Of a stretch of DNA of 22,057 nt, positions 1 through 7,140 are shown piece by piece (position 1 is the stretch's first letter; every line of letters starts with the position of its first letter). Both the position numbers and the translations under genes were made by a program. Where the stretch lies: positions 1 through 22,057 of the forward strand of contig CALGLM010000311.1 of assembly GCA_937930275.1 (NCBI GenBank), given 5' to 3'. The DNA comes from an uncultured Ignavibacteria bacterium (GTDB taxonomy: Bacteria; Bacteroidota; Ignavibacteria; Ignavibacteriales; Melioribacteraceae). Under the pieces are notes generated by a model, which saw only the letters and a program-made list of their open reading frames with translations, did no database searches and was not told the origin of the DNA.

Positions 1-1
1 A

Positions 2-901
2 TTTGTAAGTAAAAAAGCTATTGAAAGAGGTTTAGACCAAGTAGGGACTTTGGGCAGCGGGAATCATTTTATAGAAATAGACTATGTTGAAGAAATATTT
101 GACGAGAATATTGCAACCGCTTACGGATTACTTAAAAATCAAATAGTAATATTAATTCACACGGGTTCAAGAGGATTGGGCTATCAGATATGTGATGAAT
201 ATTTAATGCGTTTTGTTAAATCACCCGTGTTTGCTTCTTATAATTTGCCGGATAGACAGCTTGCTTGTATGCCTGTTAAATCTATTGAAGGAGAAGATTA
301 TATTAATGCAATGAATTGTGCTGCAAATTTTGCATGGAATAATAGACAAATTATTATGTCTTTAGTAAAGTCATGTTTTAAAAGTGCTGTTTCTGTAAGT
401 GAATCGGAATTAAATTTTAAATTACTTTATGACCTTTCGCATAATATTGCAAAAATTGAAAATCATTTGGTTAACGGAAGAAGTAAAAAATTATGCATAC
501 ACAGAAAAGGAGCAACACGTGCGTTTGGTCCCGGAAATAGTAATTTACCAGAAAAATATGTAACCGTAGGTCAACCGGTATTAATACCCGGAGATATGGG
601 AAGGTATTCATATATTGCGTGCGGAACAAACAAAGCAATGGAAGAAACTTTTGGCAGCAGCTGTCACGGTGCGGGAAGAGTGCTTAGCCGAACCAAAGCT
701 TTAAAAAAATACAGAAAAGACGACTTAATAGGGGACTTAAAAAAGAAGGGAATTATTGTTGCAGCAGATAATAAAAAAACTGTTGCCGAAGAAATTTCTG
801 AAGCATATAAGAATGTTGAAAATGTAATTAATATTATGCATAATAGCGGTATTACAATAAAAGTAGCAAAAATAAAACCGCTTGGTGTTATAAAAGGTTA
901 A
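2..901 (+). CDS. rtcB: RNA-splicing ligase RtcB, 3' portion (5' end outside window)
   Basis: This is the C-terminal 299 codons of an RtcB-type GTP- and Mn2+-dependent RNA ligase, which joins 2',3'-cyclic phosphate or 3'-phosphate ends to 5'-OH ends in RNA repair or tRNA splicing. The frame is open from base 2, and GTLGSGNHF (from about base 47) is the family's metal-binding GNHF motif, so the TTG at 50 is internal and the true start lies upstream. Further family motifs follow in order: HTGSRG, SHN, HRKGATRAFGPG and CHGAGR. By family knowledge the His of CHGAGR is the residue that becomes guanylylated. The protein ends in VIKG, as human RTCB does, so the C-terminus is complete. All metal and GMP residues visible in this part are intact. 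No archease or RtcA is visible on this side. The identification is firm; the cellular RNA target is unknown. Confidence 0.96.
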   Translation, partial: FVSKKAIERGLDQVGTLGSGNHFIEIDYVEEIFDENIATAYGLLKNQIVILIHTGSRGLGYQICDEYLMRFVKSPVFASYNLPDRQLACMPVKSIEGEDYINAMNCAANFAWNNRQIIMSLVKSCFKSAVSVSESELNFKLLYDLSHNIAKIENHLVNGRSKKLCIHRKGATRAFGPGNSNLPEKYVTVGQPVLIPGDMGRYSYIACGTNKAMEETFGSSCHGAGRVLSRTKALKKYRKDDLIGDLKKKGIIVAADNKKTVAEEISEAYKNVENVINIMHNSGITIKVAKIKPLGVIKG

Positions 902-950
902 AACAAAATATATAGTTTTATATAATTAGTGTTTTATGATGAGGAATAAT

Positions 951-2174
951 ATGTCAAAGTATATTTATGTTTTTCTTTTTTTATCATTCATAATTAATGC
1001 ACAACCTGAAGATAATTTAATTAAAATTAAAGGTAAAAGTAGTGTAAGTTTGGAAAACGGAAATATTGAACTTACGGGATATAATAAAACCAATATTGAA
1101 AAATCATTTAATAATGTTAAATATCTTAGTAATATATTTGAAAATTGTGAGGAATTTAAAAATCCTATAGGAGTTGATTTAGAAATTATTTCACAATATA
1201 AAAATAATCAGTATGAAAATAATAAGTTTAGTAACGAGCCGCTGGCATTTAATATTACATTATTTATTTACAAGTACATAAAGGACGAAAATGGGGAAAT
1301 ATATTCCAATACCTCTGATGGAGCATATTTATCAGTAGATATTAATTCGTTAGCCGGTAATTTTTCGGGGCAAACAATGTTATCGTTTAACGGTCCGGGA
1401 AATTCGGAAGAGTATTTACCCGAATATAAAAACGGAGATTTTTTATATGAACCAAAAGTGATTGATAAATACTTGGGGTATAATATTTATGATAACGGAA
1501 CTATTGTGATAACAAAAGATGACATTCCTCTTTTTGTTCCCGTAACCGTTGAAGAATATTTAACCGGTTTAATTAAATACAACAAATATGAAATTGAAAA
1601 AACAAATAAATATATGGAAGAGAATATAACAAACCTTCCCCAAAAAATTAAAGATGAAGAAGTTGAAAGAAATAGGGCATTTAAACAATCGTATGAGCAA
1701 TTATTACAAATAGACAGAATAGAAGCCGAAAAATTTAAGAAAGAATATATTATCGCAGAAAAGGAAATTAAAAAAGCGGCTGAACAAAGTATTAAAGATA
1801 CTGCAGAATATCGTAAGGGGTTAACTAACGAAACAAATATGAGAAATGAAATAGTAAAGAAGTTGGAAGAGGAATTAAATTCTTATTCCGAAGAAGGTAA
1901 AAAAGCACAAGCATATATCGGTGATGTTTGCGGGTACGATAGTTCGTTTTTAACAAATAAAGATAGCGGAAGAGGATTAGTAAAAATAAATATTAAAATA
2001 TTTGAACACGAGTATTCTGTTGATAAAATCAGATTGATAATATTACGTACATACCCTATTGCGGTTAACAATATTTTAAATAAACCTTATGATAAGCATT
2101 CTACAGAATTAAGTTATTTGCATAAATTTGTATATAAATTAAATAAATCGGTTATTATGGATTTGTTAAAATAA
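951..2174 (+). CDS. Exported coiled-coil protein of unknown function
   Basis: I do not recognise this protein. From the ATG at 951 it is 407 residues long. That start has GAGG at 941-944 with a 6-base spacer and leads straight into a signal peptide (MSKYIYVFLFLSFIINAQ). An in-frame ATG at 936 would add five residues but has no such site. After the signal peptide, the N-terminal half is Asn/Tyr/Lys-rich with alternating hydrophobic residues, suggesting a beta-rich domain (about residues 20-200). A highly charged Glu/Lys/Arg-rich stretch (about 220-320) looks like a long helix or coiled coil. A short C-terminal part (about 325-407) contains two cysteines or fewer and no recognised motif. There is no T9SS C-terminal sorting motif and no lipobox, so it is probably periplasmic. 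It lies 49 bases after rtcB and 70 bases before the peptidase gene, both on the same strand. Confidence 0.75.
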   Translation: MSKYIYVFLFLSFIINAQPEDNLIKIKGKSSVSLENGNIELTGYNKTNIEKSFNNVKYLSNIFENCEEFKNPIGVDLEIISQYKNNQYENNKFSNEPLAFNITLFIYKYIKDENGEIYSNTSDGAYLSVDINSLAGNFSGQTMLSFNGPGNSEEYLPEYKNGDFLYEPKVIDKYLGYNIYDNGTIVITKDDIPLFVPVTVEEYLTGLIKYNKYEIEKTNKYMEENITNLPQKIKDEEVERNRAFKQSYEQLLQIDRIEAEKFKKEYIIAEKEIKKAAEQSIKDTAEYRKGLTNETNMRNEIVKKLEEELNSYSEEGKKAQAYIGDVCGYDSSFLTNKDSGRGLVKINIKIFEHEYSVDKIRLIILRTYPIAVNNILNKPYDKHSTELSYLHKFVYKLNKSVIMDLLK

Positions 2175-2244
2175 GTATTATTTTCTTCCTCGATTTGTTT
2201 TTAATATTTTAATATCTTTACATTCAAATTACATTAAGGGTTCT

Positions 2245-3843
2245 ATGAAAAAAATTATTTACTTTAGTTTAATCTTATTTGGTCGGTTAATTTACGGACA
2301 AGTTAGTGTAGGTGATGTTCAACAATTTTATAGTGTATCATATATAGATTGGGACGCAAACGACCCACAGAGAATTATAACCGCAACTTGTAAAGGAATA
2401 TCAGAACACGCATATTTATTTGTTGATAATTCCGCATATCAACCTTCGCAAACTCAAATAAACAATTTACTTGAAAAGTTTGAAAATATTTTTGTCCCAA
2501 TACAAACTTCATTTTATGGTGATATACCTAATGCGTTGGATAATGATCCTAAAATTTATATGCTTGCTGTAGGAAATGAATGGTGGAGCGGATATTTTGA
2601 TCCGGGTAATCAAATGAAAGATAGTATTGTTTATGCTAAATGGGGAAAACACAGTAACGAAAAAGAGATAATTTACTTTACAGCAAGCGTATTCGGAAGT
2701 AATTACATTTATGAGGTTGTTTCTCATGAATTCGGACATCTGTTGCATTGGGGGCAAGACCACTCGCCGGAGCCGATTGATAATCCGGTAATATTTTGGG
2801 AAGAGGCATGGGTAGATGAGCAATTTAGTACTTTTTCTCCCGTTTTAACGCTTGAAGGAATTAACACAACCGATTTGCAAGATAATAGTGCATTCTTTTA
2901 TTCAAGTCCAAATTTGCCATTTATTTATTTTAATACAAATGCAAATTATAATGCAGTAAAACTATTTATCACTTACATGTACGAACACTATGGTGATACG
3001 GCTTATGTTAAAAAATTGATTTCGGAACAAGAAAACGGTATAAAAGGTATTAACAAAACTTTATTGGAAATGGGCTACAACAAGCTTTTTTCGGATGTGT
3101 TTAACGAATGGGTAATATCCAACTATTTAGATAATATTAATTATATGGACGGTAAGTATGGATATAAACATTATAACTTTCCGGGATGTAAAGTTGAAAA
3201 AACATTTAATACGTATCCAACAGTTGTTACTAATTCATCATTAAGAGCATATGCGGCAAAATACTATCTATTTACTGCAGGTAAAGAAGAACCTGTTAAA
3301 ATAACTTTTGATAAAAGCGGCAGCAGGTTTAACGTAAGTTTTGTGTTATTTCAAAATACGACTTCAAATATTATTGATGTTGTTGAATACAAAGATGTGA
3401 ACATTGGAGAATATAATTTTGAAAATTTTGGAAAGGATTATAATAAAATTGCCATGGTGATTGCCAATATTGATTCGCTATTACCTGATAATAGTTCGGC
3501 AAATTTCAGCATCTCGGCAGAAAAGTTAGTTGTATCGGTTGATGATAATAATAATATGCCGGAGTCTTTTAGCGTATCCGAATTTTATCCTAATCCTTTT
3601 AATCCGACTTCAAAATGTGACTTTTATATTCCTTATGAAAGCAAAGTTAAAGTTAGCTTATTTAATTCCTTAGGAAAAAACATAAGCGATGTTAACGAAA
3701 ATACATACTCGGCAGGAACTTATGTTTATAAATTTGACGGCACAGGTTTGGCAAGCGGTGTTTATATAGTTAAATTTGAAGGAATTTCATTAATTGACTC
3801 AAAGAAATTTACGTTAAGCAAAAAAATAATTTTACAAAAGTAA
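2245..3843 (+). CDS. Exported zinc metallopeptidase, hyicolysin (M30)-like, with T9SS sorting domain
   Basis: This is a 532-residue secreted protease. Residues 1-19 form a signal peptide ending near IYGQ. The segment from about 55 to 195 has the order seen in hyicolysin-type (M30-like) peptidases: a helix before NxFVPIQTSFYG, then DNDPKIYML, then EIIYF, then the zinc motif HEFGHLLHW (HExxH at 161-165), then a downstream EEAWVDEQ (186-193) that probably supplies the third zinc ligand or the family's Glu. Residues about 440-532 form a Por/T9SS type A sorting domain with FYPNPFNPTS, SLFNSLGK and ASGVYIVKF. The protein is therefore predicted to cross the outer membrane and act outside the cell or at its surface. 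AAGGG (2235-2239) lies ahead of the ATG. M6-like peptidases are an alternative, but the spacing of the DNDP and HExxH motifs favours M30. The substrate is unknown. Confidence 0.85.
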   Translation: MKKIIYFSLILFGRLIYGQVSVGDVQQFYSVSYIDWDANDPQRIITATCKGISEHAYLFVDNSAYQPSQTQINNLLEKFENIFVPIQTSFYGDIPNALDNDPKIYMLAVGNEWWSGYFDPGNQMKDSIVYAKWGKHSNEKEIIYFTASVFGSNYIYEVVSHEFGHLLHWGQDHSPEPIDNPVIFWEEAWVDEQFSTFSPVLTLEGINTTDLQDNSAFFYSSPNLPFIYFNTNANYNAVKLFITYMYEHYGDTAYVKKLISEQENGIKGINKTLLEMGYNKLFSDVFNEWVISNYLDNINYMDGKYGYKHYNFPGCKVEKTFNTYPTVVTNSSLRAYAAKYYLFTAGKEEPVKITFDKSGSRFNVSFVLFQNTTSNIIDVVEYKDVNIGEYNFENFGKDYNKIAMVIANIDSLLPDNSSANFSISAEKLVVSVDDNNNMPESFSVSEFYPNPFNPTSKCDFYIPYESKVKVSLFNSLGKNISDVNENTYSAGTYVYKFDGTGLASGVYIVKFEGISLIDSKKFTLSKKIILQK

Positions 3844-3854
3844 GAGGAATAAAG

Positions 3855-4799
3855 TTGTTTAATTTTAGAACTGAAATAGATATAAAAAAGTACGACTTTT
3901 CAATTTCTCATAATGATAATATTTTGACAATCGGTTCTTGCTTTGCCGATAACATGGGAGAATATTTAGAAAAATTCAAATTTAATATTATTAAAAATCC
4001 GTTTGGAGTTTTGTATAATCCGGCTTCGGTATTTAATACACTTAATTTAGCAGTAACCAATAAACAATTTACGGATGAAGATTTAATAAAAGACCAAGAT
4101 GAATATCATAGCTTTTATCATCATAGTGATTTCTCGTCTCACAATGCACAAATTGTTTTAGAAAATATAAATAACATTAATAACAAACTATTTAATTTGT
4201 TACCAAAATTAAGTGTTGTAATTATTACATACGGTACGTCAATTGTATATGAATATAAGGAAAATTTAAGTATAGTATCAAATTGTCATAAAATACCTTC
4301 GACTAAATTTAATAAATATATGTTATCATTAAATAGCATAAACGAATATATTGAAAATACGATTCGATTGTTTAAATCATTTAATAAAGACGTTAAAATT
4401 GTGTTTACGGTTAGTCCGGTAAGGCATTGGAAAGACGGAGCCGTAGATAATAATTTAAGTAAATCGAGATTGGTTGTGGCAATAAACGAAAACTTGGGGG
4501 ATAATGTCTATTATTTCCCTTCATACGAAATTGTAATGGATGATTTGAGGGATTATAGATTTTATAAAAGGGATTTGATTCATCCCAACGATCTTGCGGT
4601 TGAATATATCTGGGATAAGTTTTCAAGTGCGTTTTTTAACGACTATACCGAAAAAATTATTAAAGAAATTGAGTATATTATAAACGGTTTAAACCATAAA
4701 CCTCGAAACCCAAATTCCGATAAACACAAGCAATTTATTGATAGTATTAATAATAAGATAAATGAGCTGAAACAAAAATATTCACATATTAAATTTTAA
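3855..4799 (+). CDS. GSCFA family protein (SGNH-like putative esterase/hydrolase)
   Basis: This is a 314-residue protein of the GSCFA family, named for the motif seen here at residues 27-31. The family is grouped with SGNH/PC-esterase-like hydrolases. The Ser of GSCFA (S28) would be the nucleophile and the D-L-I-H-P block (D240, H243) would hold the other catalytic residues. GTS (127-129), SPVRHWKDG (187-195) and FPSYEIVMDDLRDYRFY (221-237) also match the family. The start is TTG at 3855, with GAGG at 3844-3847 and a 7-base spacer. The coding sequence begins 11 bases after the peptidase stop, so the two genes are probably co-transcribed. There is no signal peptide and no membrane segment, so it should be cytoplasmic. 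The substrate is unknown for the family as far as I know; an acyl ester on a glycan is plausible. The family call is firm and the function is not. Confidence 0.9.
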   Translation: MFNFRTEIDIKKYDFSISHNDNILTIGSCFADNMGEYLEKFKFNIIKNPFGVLYNPASVFNTLNLAVTNKQFTDEDLIKDQDEYHSFYHHSDFSSHNAQIVLENINNINNKLFNLLPKLSVVIITYGTSIVYEYKENLSIVSNCHKIPSTKFNKYMLSLNSINEYIENTIRLFKSFNKDVKIVFTVSPVRHWKDGAVDNNLSKSRLVVAINENLGDNVYYFPSYEIVMDDLRDYRFYKRDLIHPNDLAVEYIWDKFSSAFFNDYTEKIIKEIEYIINGLNHKPRNPNSDKHKQFIDSINNKINELKQKYSHIKF

Positions 4800-4924
4800 G
4801 TAAATCATATAAAAAGAGAATAACTTTTTGGTTTATTTTTTTTTGTGAACAATTCTAAGTGCAATTTTTTTTGTTTTTTTTTATAGTTTTTATTTAATTT
4901 AAATTACTTTAATTGGGAAATGAC

Positions 4925-6982
4925 ATGATGAAAAATCTTATGATTTTAAGCTTTTTGATAATCGGATATATTAATATAATTCCTCAGCAATATAAAGCTG
5001 TGTTGTTTATCGGTTCCGGACTATCTGCACAGGAAAAACTTACCGCAACGGGATTAATTGGAATTGCAAATAGAGATAGTGCGCGAGTATTTATGTATAA
5101 CATGTACGAAACATGGAGTTATACTCAAACTGATGAAAAATGGTCTCAAATTTATGCACAAAAAGGGCATGTAAAGTTTGATACAATAAGAACAGTAGCA
5201 GCATTAATTAATAAATTTAAATATCTTATTAAAGGCGGAATTACATATGCCCCTAACAGAATATTCGGAAATTTTTCCGGGCAGTCTTTTATGTGGCAGG
5301 GTGAATATGCAGCATTAATCGGCTCATTAACAGATAGACTTCCGGTTACCGTTTCGCAGGCAATAACATATAATTTAACTATAGACGATTCCGTTTTAGT
5401 AGAGGATTCGTTTGACGGTGACAGTGCAATTAAAGTACCCTGCAAGCTTGAATTAAATACACATGCGTGGAATAATTCTGCACTTTCCGAAGAAAATAAA
5501 TATTTAACAATTTTAAATTGGGGAATTGAATATTTATTGCCGAGATGTAATCCGCAAAAGTTTTATATAAGAGAAATTACGGATTTTACAATAAAATATA
5601 AAATGTTTCAAGTTAATTTAGCCGGAACAGATGATTTAGACTTAAATAGTATGCCTACTGCAAGAGCAGATATATTAGAAAATGTATTAACCTACTTAAA
5701 GCAAAAGAACAACGGGGAAATATTCCACATATATGGGTGGATTCATCCGGAACCTATGAATCAATGGTTTGCATTTTTCGGATCGGCTTTTCATGAAACT
5801 TTAATGGGGAATTTATCATGGCATACTTCTTTTCCTGTTGCGGATAGAGAATATAAGCCTGCTGCTATGGTTAATCCCGATACAATTGTATTAGATAACA
5901 ATAAACGATATATTACGTTTATAGGCACAGAAGGGGATGCCGGTAACTGGGTTATAGGGTTGCAATCCGGTGGGTGGCTCTCTTCGTTAAGGGGTTCGGT
6001 TCCAATTAATTGGGGTTGGAATTTACATTTGTTGGAACTATGCCCGTTTATTGCATCATATTATTATGATACGGCTACGCCAAACGACGGATTTATAAGT
6101 GTTACTTCCCCTTTGGGATATGTTTTTCCGGACTTATGGGATGATAATGTTTTGCAAGATGCAATTAGCAAAACTCGCGGTTTAATGGATAAATTTAATA
6201 TAAACGAAATATATGCTTATAAGCATTATGCCGGCAGCGGTACAATGGTTTATAGAGGAAAAACTATTAATAATAGTTTTAATTTCCAACGACTTGCCAA
6301 CTTCCAAAATTCAATTAATGCTCGTGTTACAATGTTGTTTGATCCTCAATTAAATTCCCAACGACCGACAATAAGATACAATGCTTTAATGTTTAGTCAC
6401 ACCGGAGACGGCAGCTTTTATGGTGATGCGAGTAATATAGAAAACATGGCAAACCGAATAATTAATAGTATAAAAACTTTGCCTAAGCCCGGTTTTTTAT
6501 TAGCTGGTTACCAAAGAATAAGACAAGATGATTTTGAAAACAGAACCGATCCGGGAAGTAGCGATATTTCGATACCGCGGTTACTACAAGTTATAAATAT
6601 AATTAAATCGGACGCTATAGTAGGAGCTAATACCGAAATAGTAACTATCGAAAAGATGTCGATACTGATGCGTAAATATATGGGATTAAATAAAACCGAA
6701 GAGGAACAGATTTTGCCGGCTCAAATATCGTTGAACCAAAACTATCCCAATCCGTTTAACCCAAGTACAAGCATTAACTTTACTTTAACGAATACCGAGC
6801 TTGTGACGCTAAAAATATACGATATTTTGGGGAAAGAAGTAACTACACTTGTTAATGAAGAATTGACCGCCGGAAATTACACAAAAATATGGAATGCCGA
6901 GAACCTAAGCAGCGGGGTATATTTTTATAAACTTAATGCGGGTAATTTTACCGAAACAAAAAAGATGACGCTGGTAAGATAA
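4925..6982 (+). CDS. Exported GxGYxYP-type putative glycoside hydrolase with T9SS sorting domain
   Basis: The start is taken at ATG 4925, giving 685 residues; ATG 4928 is nearly equivalent. A TTG at 4913 is in frame but lacks a clear ribosome site. A signal peptide (MMKNLMILSFLIIGYI) is followed by a long N-terminal domain. The central region contains GDAGNWVIGL, VPINWGWN, YYYDTATPNDGF and SPLGYVFP (about residues 338-402), which together match the GxGYxYP putative glycoside hydrolase family. In this copy the defining motif reads P-L-G-Y-V-F-P, so the first Gly and the second Tyr are replaced. The last 88 residues form a T9SS type A sorting domain (NYPNPFNPSTSINF, KIYDILGKEV, SSGVYFYKL). The protein should be secreted or held at the cell surface. 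It sits 125 bases after the GSCFA gene, behind a T-rich spacer, and faces the GH97 gene. The substrate is not known. Confidence 0.8.
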   Translation: MMKNLMILSFLIIGYINIIPQQYKAVLFIGSGLSAQEKLTATGLIGIANRDSARVFMYNMYETWSYTQTDEKWSQIYAQKGHVKFDTIRTVAALINKFKYLIKGGITYAPNRIFGNFSGQSFMWQGEYAALIGSLTDRLPVTVSQAITYNLTIDDSVLVEDSFDGDSAIKVPCKLELNTHAWNNSALSEENKYLTILNWGIEYLLPRCNPQKFYIREITDFTIKYKMFQVNLAGTDDLDLNSMPTARADILENVLTYLKQKNNGEIFHIYGWIHPEPMNQWFAFFGSAFHETLMGNLSWHTSFPVADREYKPAAMVNPDTIVLDNNKRYITFIGTEGDAGNWVIGLQSGGWLSSLRGSVPINWGWNLHLLELCPFIASYYYDTATPNDGFISVTSPLGYVFPDLWDDNVLQDAISKTRGLMDKFNINEIYAYKHYAGSGTMVYRGKTINNSFNFQRLANFQNSINARVTMLFDPQLNSQRPTIRYNALMFSHTGDGSFYGDASNIENMANRIINSIKTLPKPGFLLAGYQRIRQDDFENRTDPGSSDISIPRLLQVINIIKSDAIVGANTEIVTIEKMSILMRKYMGLNKTEEEQILPAQISLNQNYPNPFNPSTSINFTLTNTELVTLKIYDILGKEVTTLVNEELTAGNYTKIWNAENLSSGVYFYKLNAGNFTETKKMTLVR

Positions 6983-7050
6983 TGATAAATGTTTAGTGTT
7001 GAATAATTAATGTTAAATTTTAAGTGTTAAGTGTTTAATAAAAAACAATA

Positions 7051-7090
7051 AAAAACCTCGCAGCCCATGAATTCATTCATTGGGGCGAGG
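7051..7090 (-). terminator. Hairpin with T-runs; likely terminator of the GH97 gene
   Basis: CCTCGC (7056-7061) pairs with GCGAGG (7085-7090). Inside it CCCATGAAT (7064-7072) pairs with ATTCATTGGG (7075-7084), with an AG bulge on one side and one bulged T on the other. Read on the minus strand the hairpin is followed at once by TTTTTTATTGTTTTTT, which is the layout of an intrinsic terminator, 51 bases past the GH97 stop. On the plus strand it is followed only by TAATAATTTT, so termination of the upstream gene here would be weaker. Confidence 0.6.
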
Positions 7091-7100
7091 TAATAATTTT

Positions 7101-7124
7101 ATCCCATGAATTGATTCATGGGGT
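7101..7124. repeat. Second palindrome sharing the core of the neighbouring hairpin
   Basis: CCCATGAAT (7103-7111) and ATTCATGGG (7114-7122) form a perfect inverted repeat with a 2-base centre, extended by one G-T and one A-T pair. The arms repeat the inner stem of the hairpin at 7064-7084 about 20 bases away, so the two are copies of one element. Paired palindromes between convergent genes resemble REP-type elements mobilised by IS200-like (RAYT) transposases, but no such transposase is in this window. Confidence 0.6.
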
Positions 7125-7140
7125 ATATTAAAACAAAATT

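Noticed and set aside
936..950. ATG at 936 as start of the exported unknown protein
   Set aside because: ATG 951 has GAGG at good spacing and puts the signal peptide directly at the N-terminus.
2194..2220. TTTG with TATCTTTA ahead of the peptidase gene as a promoter
   Set aside because: The last base of the -7 box is wrong and the 15-base spacing is short; chance is likely in DNA this AT-rich.
4800..4924. T-rich spacer as an intrinsic terminator or promoter
   Set aside because: Several T-runs and a weak AAAAAG/CTTTTT pairing are present, but there is no stable hairpin and no clear TAnnTTTG box.
7000..7050. Short AT-rich near-repeats (GTTAA/AAGTGTT) after the GxGYxYP gene
   Set aside because: Too short and too AT-rich to tell from chance; no regular period as in CRISPR or tandem arrays.
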